Assembly (NCBI GenBank): GCA_009649835.1
Contig: PYCK01000173.1
Coordinates: 1-17,312, forward strand
Direction: 5' to 3'
Origin: Candidatus Methanocomedens sp.
Lineage (GTDB): Archaea; Halobacteriota; Methanosarcinia; Methanosarcinales; Methanocomedenaceae
Length of the DNA: 17,312 bases
A program made the translations under genes and the position numbers. Under the pieces are notes generated by a model. That model searched no databases and was not told where the DNA came from. It was given only the letters and a program-made list of their open reading frames with translations. Every line of letters begins with the position of its first letter. Positions within the stretch are counted from its first letter, which is position 1. This document shows, piece by piece, positions 16,601 to 17,312 of this stretch.

Positions 16601-17035
16601 GTTGGCAATTTCTGTAGATGATATGTGCTGGCCTTGCAAGGCATCTTCAACAAGTTCAATAAAAGGGGTTGTATCCCCTGAAATAGCTGTATTGGCCCTG
16701 GCAAGAACTGTCATATTTGCATCAACTAATGTCACAAAGTCCATATCGGTCTGAGCCATCTCGAACGCCAGAAATGTATGCAAGGCTGCCGGATCTTTTT
16801 CTTTGAATTGTGTTAGAAACACATTTCTCCTGACAATAAGATCTGAAAATTGTTGCATCTCTTTAAATTCATCAGAATATTCTGCCATGGCAATGTTGGT
16901 GTGGCTTGTCATATCATGTTCTATCTGGGTTTCGGAAATTCCACCAAGCAATTCATGTACTGCCACTGTAAGAATGAGCGTTGTAATTACTATAACAGCC
17001 AGTCCCATCATTACCAACTTTGGAGTAAGTTTCAT
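13607..17035 (-). CDS. Membrane hybrid histidine kinase: Cache-like sensor, HAMP, GAF, HisKA, HATPase, two receivers
   Basis: A 1142-residue sensor kinase that heads the operon. Order: helix 1 (7-29); an extracellular sensor of about 270 residues resembling Cache domains (30-303); helix 2 (304-322); HAMP (about 323-375); coiled coil (375-415); GAF (about 420-560); HisKA with phospho-accepting His603 in MSHELRTPL; HATPase with the N-box around Asn722, DTGIGIS (750-756) and GTGLGL (780-785); a Pro/Ala-rich linker with an internal duplication (838-873); receiver 1 (897-1012; D903, D904, D936, K995); receiver 2 (1018-1135; D1024, D1025, D1068, K1120). Receiver 2 has KG where KP is usual. The ATG at 17035 has GAGGCGA upstream; another ATG four bases earlier is out of frame. 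The ligand is unknown. The HisKA/HATPase core is bacterial in style, common in Methanosarcinales. Confidence 0.95.
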   Translation of the reverse strand: MKLTPKLVMMGLAVIVITTLILTVAVHELLGGISETQIEHDMTSHTNIAMAEYSDEFKEMQQFSDLIVRRNVFLTQFKEKDPAALHTFLAFEMAQTDMDFVTLVDANMTVLARANTAISGDTTPFIELVEDALQGQHISSTEIANQSDLGKENLDTIIPIKADTRLEDAEITFAMVQVHLAPVYVDERVEGVLISGRVLNNRNRVPDDIDTRLTDTTTAVYQGQYCIATSSVIGNDVLLGTSLPVDILEELHIGMNSIGEIERFSTSYVYGAAPITDYNGHSIGALIVSSPKERYLAASKSVSKTILFIMIVTLFITAEILYYASNRIISPLTQLNNAARYVTAGKGYKKVEIKTNDEIGEMAESFNHMVDSLEMRDEKALESNEELRQLNESLQEQTVYFEAQQKQSAAYTEILTRLGSTIDLDTILREGLGNLMEYTNSPLGAVYLYDPDSKVLVPFVTNGAKKVVSEQQFDLDEGIPGQTAVKKEMIVVTDIPADSIYRIEAGLCEIPPKTIVSTPMVFKDTLLGVMITCHLGDVPPDVLDFMKRIVGQHAVAVNNAKTYLQAQKMANTLKEQRDELNIKTQELAAASRTKSEFLANMSHELRTPLNSIIGFSDILHDGTFGALNEKQSRYISNILTSGKNLLGLINDILDLSKVEAGKMELQYEEFNVSDAINEVKTVTAPLASKKNIVMETKIDPGLTTIVADKGKVKQILYNLISNATKFTPEKGSVTINGLRVGDMAQIEVKDTGIGISKDDQKKLFQSFVQLDASTSREYSGTGLGLVLVKRFVEQHGGEVKLQSEPGKGSSFIFTIPIEGKIKAPGAIKEPGAKAGTEVTAIPEVPALKETVPAEALAGTAKMPEVPVVKETVSEEDIEQIGIPSIAEPEGATGDEPLILVVEDDINASELLIITFTKAGYRAVPAYTGKGALALVEKIEPFAITLDIMLPGIDGWEVLNRLKNNPNTYHIPVIVISMVDNKEIGFAMGVVDYFIKPVEKSSLLASLDNLKKTLKVEALKVLVVDDEPNAVEMIAAMIEPDGYGVIRAYGGQEGIDKALSEHPDVLVLDLMMPIVSGFDVISTLKADPGTKDIPIIICTAKELTSDDIKVLKDNVVSIMRKGMFTADDILDEIKKITVLGEKE
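14417..14524 (-). repeat. Intragenic duplication in the kinase linker
   Basis: Two copies of a ~15-residue unit lie in the linker before receiver 1: VTAIPEVPALKETVP (838-852) and GTAKMPEVPVVKETVS (858-873). The DNA copies at 14480-14524 and 14417-14464 are clearly alike, so the linker grew by tandem duplication. Confidence 0.75.
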
Positions 17036-17070
17036 TCATTCGCCTCTTCTTTTACAGTGTATTTCCGGTT

Positions 17071-17156
17071 CGAAGAATACCACAGCAACTGCAGAGGCAC
17101 GCAGAGAAAAACAACAAACCTCTGCGCCTCTCTGCGTTCTCTGCGGTGAATCTTCG
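17071..17156. repeat. Imperfect hairpin repeat of 9-base-period CGCAGAG units upstream of the kinase
   Basis: The right part (17120-17150) has three TCTGCG units nine bases apart, ending CTCTGCGGTGAA. The left part (17088-17107) is a decayed inverted copy with GCAGAGGCACGCAGAGA. The outer ends also pair: CGAAGAATACC (17071-17081) with GGTGAATCTTCG (17145-17156). It is the same family as 7556-7623 with CGCAGAG for CGCAAAG and the same GGTGA edge. It lies in the leader or promoter region of the kinase operon. The rest of 17036-17230 shows only an AT-rich stretch (about 17180-17196) that could hold a promoter. Confidence 0.75.
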
Positions 17157-17230
17157 TTGCAATGATCCATTTATCTCACTTGATCAAAATAAATTAAAAA
17201 GTCCCTCGAATTCTGCTTTATTCTCCACAA

Positions 17231-17312
17231 CTATTCTTCTTGCTTTGCTTTTTTACTCCCTTTATCCAATCGCTTTTTTGGATTTACGGAATATGATTCC
17301 CTCTGATGTGAT
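17231..17312 (-). CDS. Possible C-terminal end of a gene cut by the window edge
   Basis: On the minus strand an open frame enters from the right edge and ends at TAG (17231-17233). It gives 26 residues with a very basic tail, KKRLDKGSKKAKQEE. This looks like a charged protein terminus, but the piece is too short to identify. A competing frame ends at 17262. If real, the gene is co-oriented with the kinase and about 195 bases upstream of it. Confidence 0.3.
   Translation of the reverse strand, partial: SHQRESYSVNPKKRLDKGSKKAKQEE

Noticed and set aside
1..17312. CRISPR array, insertion sequence or prophage
   Set aside because: No regularly spaced identical repeats of 25-40 bases, no transposase, integrase or phage structural genes are seen. 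The repeats present are short hairpins and a heptamer array.

Overview
The window looks like chromosomal DNA of a methanogen or methane-oxidising archaeon of the Methanosarcinales type. The signs are a ferredoxin gene joined to a geranylgeranyl reductase for ether-lipid saturation, an archaeal tRNA-Ala with an intron at 37/38 and no encoded CCA, archaeal TATA-like promoters, an archaeal pilus ATPase/membrane-protein pair, and a response regulator whose C-terminal half resembles the methanogen output domain MetOD1. The assignment rests on gene content read by eye; no search was run.

Layout, left to right. Positions 231-1259 (+) encode a two-helix potassium channel with an RCK/TrkA regulatory domain. 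A frame-shifted remnant of a dihydrofolate-reductase-like gene (1314-1497) follows, directly against a hicB-hicA toxin-antitoxin pair on the minus strand (1500-1951). Next is a tightly coupled minus-strand operon, ferredoxin > geranylgeranyl reductase > class II aldolase (4767 down to 2229). The 59-residue ferredoxin is easily missed. Each junction is a 4-base ATGA overlap. Upstream lies lysA (diaminopimelate decarboxylase, 4878-6158, -). The gap 6159-6646 holds a 9-bp hairpin, a nine-copy heptamer array and an intron-containing tRNA-Ala(GGC).

The right 10 kb (6647-17035) is one apparent minus-strand operon. Read in its own direction it encodes a 1142-residue membrane hybrid histidine kinase with two receivers, a single-domain receiver, a receiver-MetOD1 protein, a FlaI/PilB-type ATPase, a FlaJ/PilC-type membrane platform, a type IV pilin with a Thr-Pro linker and a C-terminal beta-rich domain, and a second pilin-like protein. 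Gaps are from -4 to about 50 bases, so the pilus-like machine and its sensory system are probably made together.

Two members of one hairpin repeat family (9-base period, core CGCARAG) border the operon: one upstream of the kinase, the other inside the 5' part of the last pilin-like gene, where it is read through without breaking the frame. The most noteworthy candidate system is this kinase/MetOD1/pilus cluster. The ferredoxin-reductase-aldolase coupling, the tRNA intron and the decayed gene beside hicBA are secondary points.
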